From the NCBI GenBank assembly GCA_900543295.1, contig UQQY01000007.1, forward strand, positions 1 through 31,115: 31,115 bases of DNA, in the 5' to 3' direction. The notes beneath the pieces are model-generated. The model was not told the DNA's origin, ran no database searches, and worked only from the letters and a program-made list of their open reading frames with translations. The DNA comes from an uncultured Oscillospiraceae bacterium. GTDB taxonomy: Bacteria; Bacillota; Clostridia; Oscillospirales; Ruminococcaceae. The translations under genes and the position numbers were made by a program. This document shows, one piece after another, positions 30,843 to 31,115 of the stretch. Within the stretch, counting starts at the first letter, position 1, and each line of letters begins with the position of its first letter.

Positions 30843-31115
30843 GTGCCAAAACAACGACTTATTCTGATTGCCGGCGGCGACCTGCGGCAGTATTATCTCG
30901 CACAGATTCTCGCGAAAACCTGTACGGTCTATACGACCGGCCTTGAAAAGTGTGCACCCGCCTTTTCCGGAGAGCTTCCGCCCGCCCAGGTTTCCACGCT
31001 TCCTCCGCCGGACTACATTATTCTTCCGGTTCCAGCCGAATCGGAAAAAGGCGTTTTGAACACACCCTTTTCCGCCGCGCGCATCTCCACCGAAATCCTT
31101 CTCTCCTGCGCAGAC
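30843..31115 (+). CDS. dpaA: Dipicolinate synthase subunit A, 5' part
   Basis: The first 91 codons of a gene cut by the window edge. The protein resembles SpoVFA/DpaA, which with DpaB makes dipicolinic acid, the main spore-core solute, from a lysine-pathway intermediate in the mother cell. Matching features are the N-terminal LILIAGGDLRQYYLAQIL (GGD-RQ motif), VYTTGLEK, and DYIILPVPAESEKGVLNTPF, which correspond in order to the B. subtilis protein. The start is GTG at 30843 with AAAGGAG 9 nt upstream. A sigma-K-like promoter lies upstream. This gene marks the organism as a probable endospore former. The C-terminal Rossmann domain is outside the window. Confidence 0.88.
   Translation, partial: MPKQRLILIAGGDLRQYYLAQILAKTCTVYTTGLEKCAPAFSGELPPAQVSTLPPPDYIILPVPAESEKGVLNTPFSAARISTEILLSCAD

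Noticed and set aside
1..31115. CRISPR arrays, tRNA genes, insertion sequences, integrase or attachment sites
   Set aside because: Reading both strands I saw no regularly spaced repeats, cloverleaf-like tRNA sequences, transposase motifs or long terminal repeats.

Overview
The window reads like a chromosomal segment of an endospore-forming, anaerobic Clostridia-type Firmicute, plausibly of the Oscillospirales/Ruminococcaceae kind. Evidence: strong AGGAGG ribosome sites with TTG, GTG and one probable CTG start; spoVG and the start of a dipicolinate synthase A gene (dpaA/spoVFA); a B. subtilis-type Fe-S ligand set in PurF; and a moderately GC-rich sequence. I see no tRNA, rRNA, CRISPR array, insertion sequence or phage gene.

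Layout. (1) 1-4.6 kb, minus strand: a mannoside operon (GH130 phosphorylase, then GH38 alpha-mannosidase) with a strong promoter carrying two inverted repeats. (2) 4.7-5.7 kb, plus: a C39-peptidase remnant and a small lipoprotein. (3) 5.8-7.7 kb, minus: a DUF4434 TIM-barrel protein and a Gfo/Idh/MocA-type oxidoreductase, each behind a similar promoter with a LacI/CcpA-like operator over the -35. (4) 7.9-18.7 kb, minus: the purine cluster purE-purC-purF-purM-purN-purO-purH(AICAR transformylase only)-membrane protein-purD-AAA ATPase, followed by glyA with its own promoter. (5) 18.8-20.3 kb, minus: an NfeD-SPFH pair. (6) 20.4-26.2 kb, plus: MFS transporter, cytoplasmic GH9 enzyme, MFS, MFS. (7) 26.4-26.7 kb: spoVG. 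(8) 26.7-30.5 kb, minus: MATE exporter, rsmA, hemW and a candidate small RNA. (9) 30.7 kb to the end, plus: 5' part of dpaA with a sigma-K-like promoter.

How the parts work together. The pur cluster encodes most steps from PRPP to IMP (purL/Q/S, purB and any purK are not here), and glyA supplies one-carbon units for the PurN and AICAR transformylase steps. Two things are non-standard. The last two steps are made by separate proteins, a lone AICAR transformylase and a PurO-type IMP cyclohydrolase. PurF lacks the catalytic Cys1 and most glutamine-site residues while keeping its PRPP site and four likely Fe-S cysteines. The flanking carbohydrate loci look like cytoplasmic use of imported oligosaccharides: mannosides, possibly N-glycan derived, for GH130/GH38 and beta-glucan-like oligomers for MFS/GH9. 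None of the glycosidases has a visible signal peptide.

Most attractive for follow-up: the PurF with a degenerate glutaminase site, the candidate small RNA at about 26733-26863 (exact TTGACA-17-TATAAT promoter plus intrinsic terminator), the structured purE leader, and the rsmA CTG start.
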